Below, piece by piece: positions 38,650 through 46,624 of a stretch of 61,566 bases of DNA. This DNA comes from Gammaproteobacteria bacterium (GTDB taxonomy: Bacteria > Pseudomonadota > Gammaproteobacteria > SZUA-152). Location: contig JAOUJW010000030.1 of NCBI GenBank assembly GCA_029882975.1, positions 1 through 61,566 on the forward strand. Reading direction: 5' to 3'. The position numbers and the translations under genes were made by a program. The notes beneath the pieces are model-generated. The model saw nothing but the letters and a program-made list of their open reading frames with translations, did not search any database and was not told where the DNA came from. Position 1 is the first letter of the stretch, and every line of letters starts with the position of its first letter.

Positions 38650-39330
38650 ATGGCAAGCAAACTCATTCTCACATTAGACGGGGAAATCATTAAGGAATAC
38701 GTGATTGATAAAGAGTCCATTACGATCGGTCGCAAGCACGAAAATGATATTCAGCTGAACGACCTGACAGTGAGCGGGCGCCATGCGCTGATTATTAATA
38801 GCACCGAAAACACTATTGTCGAAGACCTGGGCAGCACCAATGGCACCTTGGTTAATGGTAACCATATTGTTCAGGCTGTGTTACAACACGGTAATGTCAT
38901 TCAAGTGGGACACCACCTTTTCACTTTCATGAATGACGAAAAAGCCGCCTATGAACCCACCATGTTTGTGAAAGCGGAAATTGATGAAACCCAAATAGTA
39001 TTACCGGATTGGGATATGAACCAAGAAGCCGTGAATATGAGAGGCCAACCGTTGGGAGGCTTACGAAAAGTTCACGATCCTCTGGGTAATGGCGGTATAG
39101 AGATGCGTAAGCGTTTCAGTACCATCGGCTATCAAGGCAAGAAATTGGCTCAGATTACCCGCGGAGATAAAGGGTACACCATTTCGGGATTAGACCATTC
39201 AGAAAACCGACGGATCAGTGATATGCCCTTAATCAACGGCCACAAGCTCAGCAACGAAGCCAGACCGCTTAGCGAGAAAGACGTGATTAGCATTGCCGGA
39301 ATAGAAATGGAATTTTACTACATAGAATAG
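38650..39330 (+). CDS. FHA-domain protein, probably two FHA modules
   Basis: The 226-residue protein has a clear N-terminal FHA domain (about 5-95; ITIGRKHENDI, LTVSGRHAL, EDLGSTNGTLVNG). A linker holds DETQIVLPD. A second, degenerate FHA-like module (about 125-225) has INGHKL and LSEKDVISIAGIEMEFYY but lacks clear GR and SxxH residues. The linker motif parallels the FETTQVILPD tail of the FHA protein at 6510. It likely reads threonine phosphorylation by the HEAT kinase in the same operon. Confidence 0.88.
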   Translation: MASKLILTLDGEIIKEYVIDKESITIGRKHENDIQLNDLTVSGRHALIINSTENTIVEDLGSTNGTLVNGNHIVQAVLQHGNVIQVGHHLFTFMNDEKAAYEPTMFVKAEIDETQIVLPDWDMNQEAVNMRGQPLGGLRKVHDPLGNGGIEMRKRFSTIGYQGKKLAQITRGDKGYTISGLDHSENRRISDMPLINGHKLSNEARPLSEKDVISIAGIEMEFYYIE

Positions 39331-39348
39331 CCGCTCTCCTCCACTGCC

Positions 39349-39759
39349 CTATCCGCTGACCGTAACGGTAATCCTGCGCCGATGGGGCTGGATCCGGTGC
39401 TCCCAAAGATAAACCCCCTGCCAAGTTCCCAAACTGCAACGCCCTTGTTTCACCGGTATTGTTAAGCCCGTACCACTTAATACGGTTCGAACGTGAGCAG
39501 GCATATCGTCAGGCCCTTCATCCACATGCTCGAACAAGCTATCTCCATCCGGCACCAGTCTTTGCATAAATGCTTCCATATCCCGACGTACCGTGGGATC
39601 AGCATTTTCACACAACATGAGCGAAGCACTGGTATGATGTACGAACACATGGCACAGTCCGGTGGAGATGCCTGACTGCAACACTACCGCCTGTACCTCC
39701 CGAGTAATGTCGTAAGTCCCTCTGCCGCGGGTGTGAAGTGAAAGTTCCTCTTGTATCAT
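39349..39759 (-). CDS. YjbQ/UPF0047 family protein
   Basis: The 136-residue protein has the family motifs GICHVFVHHTSASLMLCEN-like, DPTVRRDME, HVDEGPDDMPAHV, and GTWQGVYLWEHR. It forms a compact beta fold with conserved His residues. Members can show thiamine phosphate synthase activity when overproduced, but the physiological role is unsettled. It is convergent with the FHA gene. Confidence 0.92.
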   Translation of the reverse strand: MIQEELSLHTRGRGTYDITREVQAVVLQSGISTGLCHVFVHHTSASLMLCENADPTVRRDMEAFMQRLVPDGDSLFEHVDEGPDDMPAHVRTVLSGTGLTIPVKQGRCSLGTWQGVYLWEHRIQPHRRRITVTVSG

Positions 39760-39782
39760 GAGTTTAATCTCTTAACTTGCCT

Positions 39783-39838
39783 GCCATAGTTTTCGTGCCA
39801 TAGTTTTCGCGCCATAGTTTTCGCGCCATAGTTTTCGG
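39783..39838. repeat. 14-bp tandem repeat, four copies
   Basis: GCCATAGTTTTCG followed by T, C, C or G repeats four times without interruption in the spacer between the yjbQ-like gene and the DUF503 gene. Confidence 0.92.
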
Positions 39839-39857
39839 CCTCACATAAACCGCGATT

Positions 39858-40154
39858 CTAAATTAGAGTACTGTCCACACGGATTAACTCCACGTCCTTA
39901 CAGTCCCGTAAAAAGTTTTCAATCGTATGCGCCTGTTTTTGTAAAACTTGAGTATCACTACTGATCATTGCCAGGCCTAAGGAGCAACGTTGCCATGAAT
40001 CCTGAAAGGCAATTTCGGCAACGGAAGCATTATAATTTTTTCGCAGGCGATCAATCACGCTTTTTACAACTTGTCGCTTACCCTTTAAAGAGTGACAGGA
40101 TTCCAAATACATCTCGATGGATAGTTCCATGATGTAGGCCTTAGAACTCGCCAT
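39858..40154 (-). CDS. DUF503 family protein
   Basis: From ATG 40154 this is 98 residues. It has the DUF503 pattern ESCHSLKGKRQVVKSVIDRLRKNYN and the late Asp-rich strand. The start overlaps the stop of the upstream dehydrogenase gene (TAATG). Members are small alpha-beta proteins often near ribosome-binding factor genes. Function is unknown. Confidence 0.85.
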   Translation of the reverse strand: MASSKAYIMELSIEMYLESCHSLKGKRQVVKSVIDRLRKNYNASVAEIAFQDSWQRCSLGLAMISSDTQVLQKQAHTIENFLRDCKDVELIRVDSTLI

Positions 40155-41341
40155 TACAAACAACTCAAAATCAGGGCCCCGATTTCCTCATCCGTCAATT
40201 CGATGGGGTTGGTCTTCATACTACTGCCTCTTGCGTTTTTCACTAAATCATCAACATCGGTGCCGCTTACACCATATTGCCCCAACCCCGGTAACCCTAA
40301 TTGCACTTTCCAGTCCTGTAAACATTGCATCAGTGCTTCCCAGGCTGCTTCTTTGCTGGAAAAACGCTTGCCACACAAAACTTCTGCCGCATGTGCATAT
40401 TTACTTAATGCATCATTGTTGGGTTCACGTTGTAACATGGCTTGAATATTTACGCGGGTCGCTTCCGCTACCAAAGTGCCGCAAACCACCCCATGCGGGA
40501 TAGGAAAAAAAGCCCCCAGCGGTGACGCCAAACCATGAACAGACCCCAAGCCCACTTGAGCCAAAGTGATTCCGGAAAGCATAGAGGCATATGCCATGTG
40601 GGTCTGTGCCTCAATATGGGCGTGCCCCGCGGCAAACCAAGGAATCAAACCCTGTCGCACCGACAACATACCACTCAGCGCCAGAGCATCGGTAAAAGGG
40701 TTGGCTTTAATCGATACATAGGACTCTAATAGCTGGGTCAAAGCGTCCATACCATTGGCAGCTATTACACCGGCAGGGCACGTACTCAGTAAATCCGGAT
40801 CCAGTAAGACCTGCTGCGCCATCAGTTTTTCATCGCGAAAGGACTTTTTAAAACCGTTTTTCCCCGCCACACTCAAAACCGCATTCTTGGTCATTTCACT
40901 GCCCGTTCCTGCGGTGGTTGGTAAAGCAATAAAAGGTACGGCAGGCCCCGGATAAGGTATTTCCGGACCCACCCCTTCCAAAAAATCCATAACCGAATGG
41001 TTTAAACGCAATAGGCCGGCAATGGCTTTGGCGGCGTCCAGTGCACTACCACCGCCAATACCCAACACAACATCGATTTCATCAAACTTGAACTGCTGAA
41101 CTGCGGAATCAACCAATTGGGGTGATGGTTCCCCCATAACTTGAAAATGTTTCATTGACAATGACGATTGAGCTGCAAGCTCTTGTAATTTTGACCAATT
41201 TTTCGATTCTTGAAAAGATCGACCGCCGGTGACCAGCAACACCCGCTGACCATACCGTTGTACCACGGTCGCGGTTTTTTGAAAAACCCCACAACCAAAA
41301 TCCAGGCCGGGTAAATGGCTGGTGGAAAATGTTGGGATCAT
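40154..41341 (-). CDS. iron-containing alcohol dehydrogenase
   Basis: The 395-residue protein is a group III dehydrogenase with GIGGGSALDAAKAIA (NAD binding), LPTTAGTGSEMTKNA and metal ligands in NGMDALTQLLESYVS, SVHGLASPLGAFFPIPHG. It oxidises or reduces a small alcohol or aldehyde; the substrate cannot be read from sequence. I start at ATG 41341, which overlaps the previous gene by four bases and precedes the conserved fold; the frame extends to 41401. The LsrG-like neighbour suggests a small-carbonyl or quinone pathway. Confidence 0.9.
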   Translation of the reverse strand: MIPTFSTSHLPGLDFGCGVFQKTATVVQRYGQRVLLVTGGRSFQESKNWSKLQELAAQSSLSMKHFQVMGEPSPQLVDSAVQQFKFDEIDVVLGIGGGSALDAAKAIAGLLRLNHSVMDFLEGVGPEIPYPGPAVPFIALPTTAGTGSEMTKNAVLSVAGKNGFKKSFRDEKLMAQQVLLDPDLLSTCPAGVIAANGMDALTQLLESYVSIKANPFTDALALSGMLSVRQGLIPWFAAGHAHIEAQTHMAYASMLSGITLAQVGLGSVHGLASPLGAFFPIPHGVVCGTLVAEATRVNIQAMLQREPNNDALSKYAHAAEVLCGKRFSSKEAAWEALMQCLQDWKVQLGLPGLGQYGVSGTDVDDLVKNARGSSMKTNPIELTDEEIGALILSCL

Positions 41342-41640
41342 TGCGGTATTTCCGGATAAAGGCCTGTATAGCTCACACCCTTTCTCGGCGCTGCCATCCA
41401 ATCCGCCACTGTCTCACGCCAACGTAAATAATGTGGCGTGTCTTTATGTGCTGCCGCGGCCGCTTTGCTCGCATAAGCCTCATAGAGCACAAACTGGTGC
41501 GGCGCTTCACTGGACTGCAAAATATCAAAACGCACATTTCCGGGCTCTTTAATGGACGCTTCATGATTTAATTTGCAGGCCTGCTGAAAATCATCGATAT
41601 GCCCTTGCTTGACTTCAACATAGACTAAGGTTATGTACAC
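41338..41640 (-). CDS. LsrG-like antibiotic-biosynthesis-type monooxygenase
   Basis: The 100-residue ABM-fold protein has EPGNVRFDILQS, FVLYEAYASKAAAAAHKDTPHYLRW and PRKGVSYTGLYP, close to the LsrG/YgiN group. LsrG handles phosphorylated AI-2, and YgiN is a quinol monooxygenase. No lsr genes are nearby, so a quinol or reactive-carbonyl role is as likely. The start is GTG 41640, with AAGGAGG seven bases upstream. Confidence 0.88.
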   Translation of the reverse strand: MYITLVYVEVKQGHIDDFQQACKLNHEASIKEPGNVRFDILQSSEAPHQFVLYEAYASKAAAAAHKDTPHYLRWRETVADWMAAPRKGVSYTGLYPEIPQ

Positions 41641-41780
41641 GCTTTTCCTCCTTTGAATGTACAAGGTCTGGAATTTGCCGTTTGAAAATGTGGCATTAAT
41701 CGTAAAAGCATATAAAATATGGATTTCGTATCACAATACCACTAGAAAGCGGTTTTGTATTTTTTTGCAGCGAGAGATGT

Positions 41781-42332
41781 ATGAAAACTAACCCATCCGC
41801 CAAAGAAATGGTTCAAATAGACCTGCTTCGCAGAAGCTCAGGTGGAGACGCCGTTTCTTTTAAGAAGTTATATGATTTTTCATCCCCGCAAGTGTACAAC
41901 TACCTAAGTAATATGCTGCAAGTTCGCACTGTCATTGACGCAGCATTCATAGAAACCTATCAAAATGTATGGAAAAATGCAAAAAACTACCGCCCAACCC
42001 TAAAAGTTTCTATTTGGATATTGGGTATCGCCCGCTCCATAGCAAAACAAAAAATGGAACATCCCGACGTCAAGGAATTGATCTCCCAACATAAGAACTC
42101 AGAATATAACAACACCATTACGGACACTATTGACCAGGAAACCTGGCAACGGGAAGCGCTTCGCAACCTCGACCCCTACCACCGAGAAATTCTAGGGCTC
42201 ATATTGATGCCACACACCACATATCCTGATATTGCCAAACTACTCAATCTGCCCTTGCAACAGGTCAAAACCGATGTATTTACCGCCAAACTGGCCTACA
42301 AAAAAAACTTGGTATTGGATAGCACTAAATGA
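41781..42332 (+). CDS. ECF-type RNA polymerase sigma factor
   Basis: The 183-residue protein has a sigma region 2 (FKKLYDFSSPQVYNYL, then Glu-Thr-Tyr-Gln-Asn-Val-Trp) and a region 4 helix-turn-helix (LDPYHREILGL, YPDIAKLLNLPLQQVK). It is divergent from well-known ECF groups. GAGAG precedes the ATG. Its stop overlaps the start of the membrane anti-sigma gene, as in classical sigma/anti-sigma pairs. Confidence 0.82.
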   Translation: MKTNPSAKEMVQIDLLRRSSGGDAVSFKKLYDFSSPQVYNYLSNMLQVRTVIDAAFIETYQNVWKNAKNYRPTLKVSIWILGIARSIAKQKMEHPDVKELISQHKNSEYNNTITDTIDQETWQREALRNLDPYHREILGLILMPHTTYPDIAKLLNLPLQQVKTDVFTAKLAYKKNLVLDSTK

Positions 42333-43060
42333 AAGTGAGCAAATTACAGGAACTGGTTCCTCTATATATTAACGGCGCCATGTCGGAAAACGACCGTCGG
42401 GTCTTTGGTCAGGCTTTAAAGCAAAACTCGGTTTTGAAGCAAGAATATATGGAATTTTACGAGTTGGACTCTATCATCGGCCATACCGAATCCGTGGACC
42501 TAAAACAGTTAGAACAACTGTTCAAAACCCTGGATCTGAATAAATCCGCCCCCGCTGCTCCAAAAATAAAACCGGAACCGCAAAAGGAACCGGAACAACC
42601 GATAAAACCGGCAATTCCATTAACGGAAAGCCAAGAGATTCGACGTGTAGAAAGAGATTTGCAAAATTACGATGACGACTATCGACCGGAGAAGTTTTCA
42701 AAAGAGTATTTTCTTTATGTTTTCTCCTCTCCTAAAGTCGCCTGGGCCATTATTGGACTGCAATTTGTACTTTTGAGCCTATTGGCCGTTTTTAGGTTCC
42801 CCCATAGTTTACCCGACAGCGCAGAGGGCAATAACGTCGAAGTGATGAATGTGGTATTCGCGGATACTGCGACACAGAAAGACATTCGTGAATTATTGGT
42901 GGATATGAAGGCTCAAATTGCCAATGGCCCAACCGATATTGGTTTGTACACCATTTATATTCGTAATAATGCCCGTCAGACGGAATTGATGATAGACCGC
43001 CTGAAAAAATCCAAGCTCATTCTTTTGGCAGAACCTGCCTTTGCAGGAAAACCTCGATAA
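42329..43060 (+). CDS. membrane-bound anti-sigma factor
   Basis: The 243-residue protein has a cytoplasmic N-terminal helical part (LVPLYINGAMSENDRRVF, like anti-sigma domains), a Pro/Lys-rich linker, a single transmembrane helix (about 136-157), and a periplasmic domain of about 85 residues. It lacks the His-x3-Cys-x2-Cys zinc motif of ZAS proteins. Overlap with the sigma gene supports its role in holding that sigma factor at the membrane. The inducing signal is unknown. Confidence 0.8.
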   Translation: MKVSKLQELVPLYINGAMSENDRRVFGQALKQNSVLKQEYMEFYELDSIIGHTESVDLKQLEQLFKTLDLNKSAPAAPKIKPEPQKEPEQPIKPAIPLTESQEIRRVERDLQNYDDDYRPEKFSKEYFLYVFSSPKVAWAIIGLQFVLLSLLAVFRFPHSLPDSAEGNNVEVMNVVFADTATQKDIRELLVDMKAQIANGPTDIGLYTIYIRNNARQTELMIDRLKKSKLILLAEPAFAGKPR

Positions 43061-43210
43061 CATCTCTCGACACCGAGTTAACACCCACCCAACCATTATG
43101 ACTATTACTTTGGAAGCACAATAAGCTTTTTGAGTATTACCATTTTTCACACTCTCAACTAAAATATATAGATGTTATAATTACTTGCATCCATCAGAGC
43201 CACAGACGCA

Positions 43211-43543
43211 ATGAACGACAAAGAAAAAGATAAACGTTGGTTCCCCCGCATTGACACAGAATGCCCGGTTATCTATGCCCTGGGCAGTTCAAAGAAATGG
43301 CATGTAGCCACATTAATGAATTTTTCCGCTACCGGAATCAAGATGAAATGCAAAGAACCGTTGCTGAAAAACATCAACATCACCATTATGCTGAAACCCG
43401 GACAAAACCGATTGGTACCCGAATTTCTTGCCAAAGGTATAATTATCCGCTGCAATATGAAAACCGAGGGTGAATATGAAGTCTCCTGCAAACTGATCGA
43501 GGTAAAACCTAAATCCAAAGCCAGTGGCGAGGAAAACCGTTAA
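43211..43543 (+). CDS. PilZ-domain cyclic-di-GMP-binding protein
   Basis: The 110-residue protein has the two ligand-binding motifs of a true PilZ receptor: RWFPR (RxxxR) near residue 9 and NFSATG (D/NxSxxG) near residue 38. It should bind cyclic-di-GMP, in contrast to the PilZ at 12935. It follows the sigma/anti-sigma pair after 150 bases. The window also contains an EAL phosphodiesterase (59262). Confidence 0.87.
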   Translation: MNDKEKDKRWFPRIDTECPVIYALGSSKKWHVATLMNFSATGIKMKCKEPLLKNINITIMLKPGQNRLVPEFLAKGIIIRCNMKTEGEYEVSCKLIEVKPKSKASGEENR

Positions 43544-44063
43544 AACCCCGCACCCGCCTTACTCACCGGTTTGTGCTGCGTCGAGCAAGACAAGCCGAAT
43601 TCACTCTCCCCCATTACAGCTGCGCACTCGCAAACCATACAAAAATATCTCCTTGCCGAGCCTTGTCCCCCTCCGTATCCAAAACTATTTACCGAATCTA
43701 AAACTTTCAACTCAATCTTTTACTTTGGTATATAGTTTTTTACCTTTTGGTAATCAAGGACGCTGGTCTGATCTGTGTTTTTCAAATTTTCTTAACAATC
43801 CACCAATGTAAGTCCATTAGACAATTAAACACGTTCAAAAAATCAAACGAGCATCTTCATTCATATAGAAAGCAGCGTTACCCGACTAAGTTTGGAAGTT
43901 ACCGCTAGTAATCCCAATGATGAGATAAAGCGAAACGATGCGTTATTGAAACAAACAGGGTAACAAGCAGTGGAATAGTGAGTGAAACCATGATTGAAAC
44001 GACAATGGTTACCATTAAAAAGGAATAATAGTGATGTGTATTGAACTAATTTTGCATTTTAAC

Positions 44064-44091
44064 TTGACGTAAGTTTTATTTTTACTAAAAT
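44064..44091 (+). promoter_or_regulatory. candidate promoter of the small RNA
   Basis: TTGACG and TAAAAT are 16 bases apart and followed by no open frame, only by structured sequence ending in a terminator. Confidence 0.5.
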
Positions 44092-44097
44092 GCACTA

Positions 44098-44205
44098 CAA
44101 CTACATTAGTAAATGTGTACTTGTAGTTATTGTCATTGCAATGATGAAACTTAAAATAGAGCGGCGATTTTTGATTTTGCCTTCTTTGTCGCCCTCTATT
44201 TTTTT
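44098..44205 (+). ncRNA. candidate small regulatory RNA
   Basis: About 108 bases run from a predicted start to a T-tract. The sequence contains a hairpin with arms AACTACA and TGTAGTT (44099-44128), the palindrome TCATTGCAATGA (44133-44144), and a terminal terminator hairpin. It has no coding frame. It does not match a small RNA I recognise. Confidence 0.4.
44157..44205 (+). terminator. intrinsic terminator of the small RNA
   Basis: TAGAGCGGCGA pairs with TCGCCCTCTA, with one bulged base, around a 21-base pyrimidine-rich loop, and is followed by seven T residues. The long loop weakens the call. Confidence 0.5.
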
Positions 44206-44310
44206 CTTCTCCTTACCAGCCCTTTGATATTTCCTTTCTCGCTTTAACCTTCAGGACCAGTCCTTTAAAACCCGTTACCCTTCATGTTTAAACTATACAG
44301 CAACAGACTC

Positions 44311-44339
44311 TTATCAATTCGCGCGATACCACTTATAAT
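44311..44339 (+). promoter_or_regulatory. candidate promoter of the radical SAM gene
   Basis: A perfect TATAAT at 44334-44339 lies 17 bases after a weak TTATCA. The start codon follows 64 bases downstream. Confidence 0.4.
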
Positions 44340-44403
44340 GCTTTACCATGTCAGCATTTATTAATGGTTTCGTTTTATAATCATAAAGTTACAACCAACA
44401 ATC

Positions 44404-45684
44404 ATGACCACCAAACTAACGACACCTGACTCTGTACTGTTGGTATTTTATTACCGCAAAACCGCTCGATACGCGTTTAATGTACTCACCGCAGCTTTGG
44501 AAAAGAAAGGTTTACTAAAGCAAATCACCCTTGCCTTTCCTCCCAACAAAGAAAAATTATTGGATATCATCAATAACAATGGCGCCAAATTTAAAAAAAT
44601 TGTTGTTGCCTGGTCTTTTTACTCACCCGATTTCGAAACTATTAAACAAGAATTACAATTTATCCACTCCCATACCACTTCAAATCACGTTATTCACTTA
44701 GCTGGGGGTGTTCATGCAACCGCTGTTCCCCTGGAAGTCTTGGCAACAGGTTTCAATTTTGTTGCGGTAGGTGAAGGCGAGCAGACTATTTGTGAGTTTA
44801 TGAACGCCATGCTGTGTGACAAGCCCGTAAACACGCTACAAGGCATTAATAGTTTCGATAGAGGTGGTAAATACATACAAAATAAAAAAGGCGCAGTGGT
44901 GGATTTGGATGCGTTTCCTGCATGCCCAACAGGATTACGAAAATTTGGACCCATAGAAATTACTCGAGGATGTATCTATGCGTGCCGTTTCTGCCAAACG
45001 CCTCATATTAACAAAGCCCGATTCCGGCACCGCAGCATAGAACGGATCATAGAAACCGTAAAAATTATGGTGCAAGCCGGTCTGCGTGACTATCGGTTTA
45101 TTACCCCCACAGCTTTATCCTATGGATCCAGCGATGAATCTGTGAATTTTAAAGCCCTGGAACAACTGCTGCAAACGGTTCGAGCGGAAATTGGCCCACA
45201 ACGGCGTTTGTTTTATGGAACTTTTCCTTCCGAGGTACGACCGGAACATGTCACAGAGAGGGTACTAGCCCTATTAAAGCAATATGTAGACAATGACAAT
45301 TTAATCATCGGTGCACAATCGGGATCACAATCGGTTTTGGATCTGTGCCGCCGAGGCCACAGTGTAGAGTCTATCCTGGATGCGGTTACACTCTGTGTGA
45401 AATACAATTTTAAACCCAATGTGGATCTTATCTTCGGATTGCCGGGGGAAACCGCAGCAGATGTTAACGCCACGCTGGAATTAGCTCGAAATTTGATAGA
45501 CATGGGGGCCAGAATACACAATCACACCTTTATGCCACTACCCGGCACACCGTTTCGCAGCAGTGCGGCCGGTTCACTGACACCACAAACTCAAAAGAAG
45601 CTGCTGGAAATCACCGCGCAGGGACAAGCCTACGGCAATTGGGAAAAGCAAATGCGTATCGCAAAACAATTGGCTGATAAATAG
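44404..45684 (+). CDS. B12-binding/radical SAM domain protein (MJ_1487-like)
   Basis: The 426-residue protein has an N-terminal cobalamin-binding-like Rossmann part (about 8-150; HLAGGVHATA, FVAVGEGEQTI) and a radical SAM barrel with the cluster motif GCIYACRFCQTP (CxxxCxxC). The C-terminal half has GLPGETAADV and FMPLPGTPF. The B12-type domain lacks the DxHxxG cobalamin ligand motif. The substrate is unknown. It is monocistronic by spacing. Confidence 0.88.
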   Translation: MTTKLTTPDSVLLVFYYRKTARYAFNVLTAALEKKGLLKQITLAFPPNKEKLLDIINNNGAKFKKIVVAWSFYSPDFETIKQELQFIHSHTTSNHVIHLAGGVHATAVPLEVLATGFNFVAVGEGEQTICEFMNAMLCDKPVNTLQGINSFDRGGKYIQNKKGAVVDLDAFPACPTGLRKFGPIEITRGCIYACRFCQTPHINKARFRHRSIERIIETVKIMVQAGLRDYRFITPTALSYGSSDESVNFKALEQLLQTVRAEIGPQRRLFYGTFPSEVRPEHVTERVLALLKQYVDNDNLIIGAQSGSQSVLDLCRRGHSVESILDAVTLCVKYNFKPNVDLIFGLPGETAADVNATLELARNLIDMGARIHNHTFMPLPGTPFRSSAAGSLTPQTQKKLLEITAQGQAYGNWEKQMRIAKQLADK

Positions 45685-45687
45685 ATT

Positions 45688-46140
45688 TTACGGAATCTCT
45701 GCTAACCGCCAACAACTTACCCATCCATCTGCCATTTGCCGTTCAAATAATGCAAAGGGGGGCTCCTGCTCCGAATGAAAAAGATGGCTGTAGGAGCGTG
45801 AATCCGAGGAACCGAATCCGGCATGAGGAGAACGATAACCTAGCTGCTCCAATAGCCGCACCCACCGATCCTCCAACCGCAATGGGTTTTCACACCACCA
45901 AATTTCCACCATCTCACATTCTTTTCGCAGATAATCAATATGCCAATGCGGATTTTTACTTTGACCAAGATGGTGTTTCAAGCGCGCTTTTAATCCTCCC
46001 GGACCAAAAGCGCTACCTACATAAAGATAGTAACCTTTGTTAAAGGTAAGCAATCCCAGGGCACCCACCGCGATTTTGATTGATGAATCACAACGAAGGA
46101 CCAGAACATAACTGCCTTCTCCGGAACCGGGCACAGTCAA
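45688..46140 (-). CDS. DUF123 / GIY-YIG-like nuclease family protein
   Basis: The 150-residue protein has the DUF123 core: SYVLVLRCDSS, IAVGALGLLTFNKGYYLYVGSAFGPGGLKAR, and HWHIDYLR. The GYYLYVGS strand corresponds to GIY-YIG. It may act on nucleic acid, but no activity is established for this family. It is the last gene of the operon that begins with the phosphatase at 52399, four bases after the GNAT gene. Confidence 0.88.
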   Translation of the reverse strand: MTVPGSGEGSYVLVLRCDSSIKIAVGALGLLTFNKGYYLYVGSAFGPGGLKARLKHHLGQSKNPHWHIDYLRKECEMVEIWWCENPLRLEDRWVRLLEQLGYRSPHAGFGSSDSRSYSHLFHSEQEPPFALFERQMADGWVSCWRLAEIP

Positions 46141-46143
46141 ACC

Positions 46144-46599
46144 CTAATCTCCCTTCCGACGTGGTCGCTGTAAAGATTTACACATTTCGTAGTGTTGAAT
46201 TTCACCGAAGAGAACATGCGACTTTTTTACCAGAAGGTACTGTTGCTGCTGATAGAATCCTAGGGCTTTTTCCCGGGCATGCAGCAATATCTGCTCTGCA
46301 CCCTGCTCTAGCGCATGGTGTTCCAGCAGGCTTAAGATCTGCCTGCCAATTCCCTGGCCTTGATATGCGGGCAAAACAGCCATGTAGCGAATCTGCCATT
46401 CAGTTTCATTGATCGCATGAATCCGTCCCACGCCGATTGCTGAAGATTGCTGTTGTGCCAGCACATGACAGGCCAATGACTCCAATTCATCTTCGGCACT
46501 CTGCAGCGGCAGCCCCCAGGGCTTGCGCAGCATTTCCCAACGCAGCCTCAAGTAAGCCGGGTAGCTTGAATCCTTGGGAGAGATAAATAAGTAATTCAC
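46144..46599 (-). CDS. GNAT-family N-acetyltransferase
   Basis: The 151-residue protein has the acetyl-CoA site MAVLPAYQGQGIGRQIL and LLHAREKALGFYQQQQY, resembling the ElaA-like group. The substrate is unknown. It follows the lipoprotein gene after 25 bases, so it is probably co-transcribed with the lipid transporter. Confidence 0.87.
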   Translation of the reverse strand: MNYLFISPKDSSYPAYLRLRWEMLRKPWGLPLQSAEDELESLACHVLAQQQSSAIGVGRIHAINETEWQIRYMAVLPAYQGQGIGRQILSLLEHHALEQGAEQILLHAREKALGFYQQQQYLLVKKSHVLFGEIQHYEMCKSLQRPRRKGD

Positions 46600-46624
46600 C
46601 TTAAGTCAGAGCCGGATACATGGT

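Larger units (their letters stand above)
43544..44403. other. 860-bp gene-poor region
   Basis: No coding frame of convincing length or composition is present. It contains a promoter, hairpins and a terminator that together look like a small RNA gene (44098-44205), and a second promoter candidate for the radical SAM gene (44311-44339). The first 500 bases show nothing I can interpret. Confidence 0.5.

Noticed and set aside
41338-41640. Quorum-sensing AI-2 degradation locus (lsr)
   Set aside because: Only the LsrG-like protein is present. LsrK, LsrR, LsrB and LsrF genes are absent, and the ABM fold is widely shared.
43544-44040. Remnant of a decayed gene
   Set aside because: All six frames are broken by closely spaced stops and no segment resembles a known protein.
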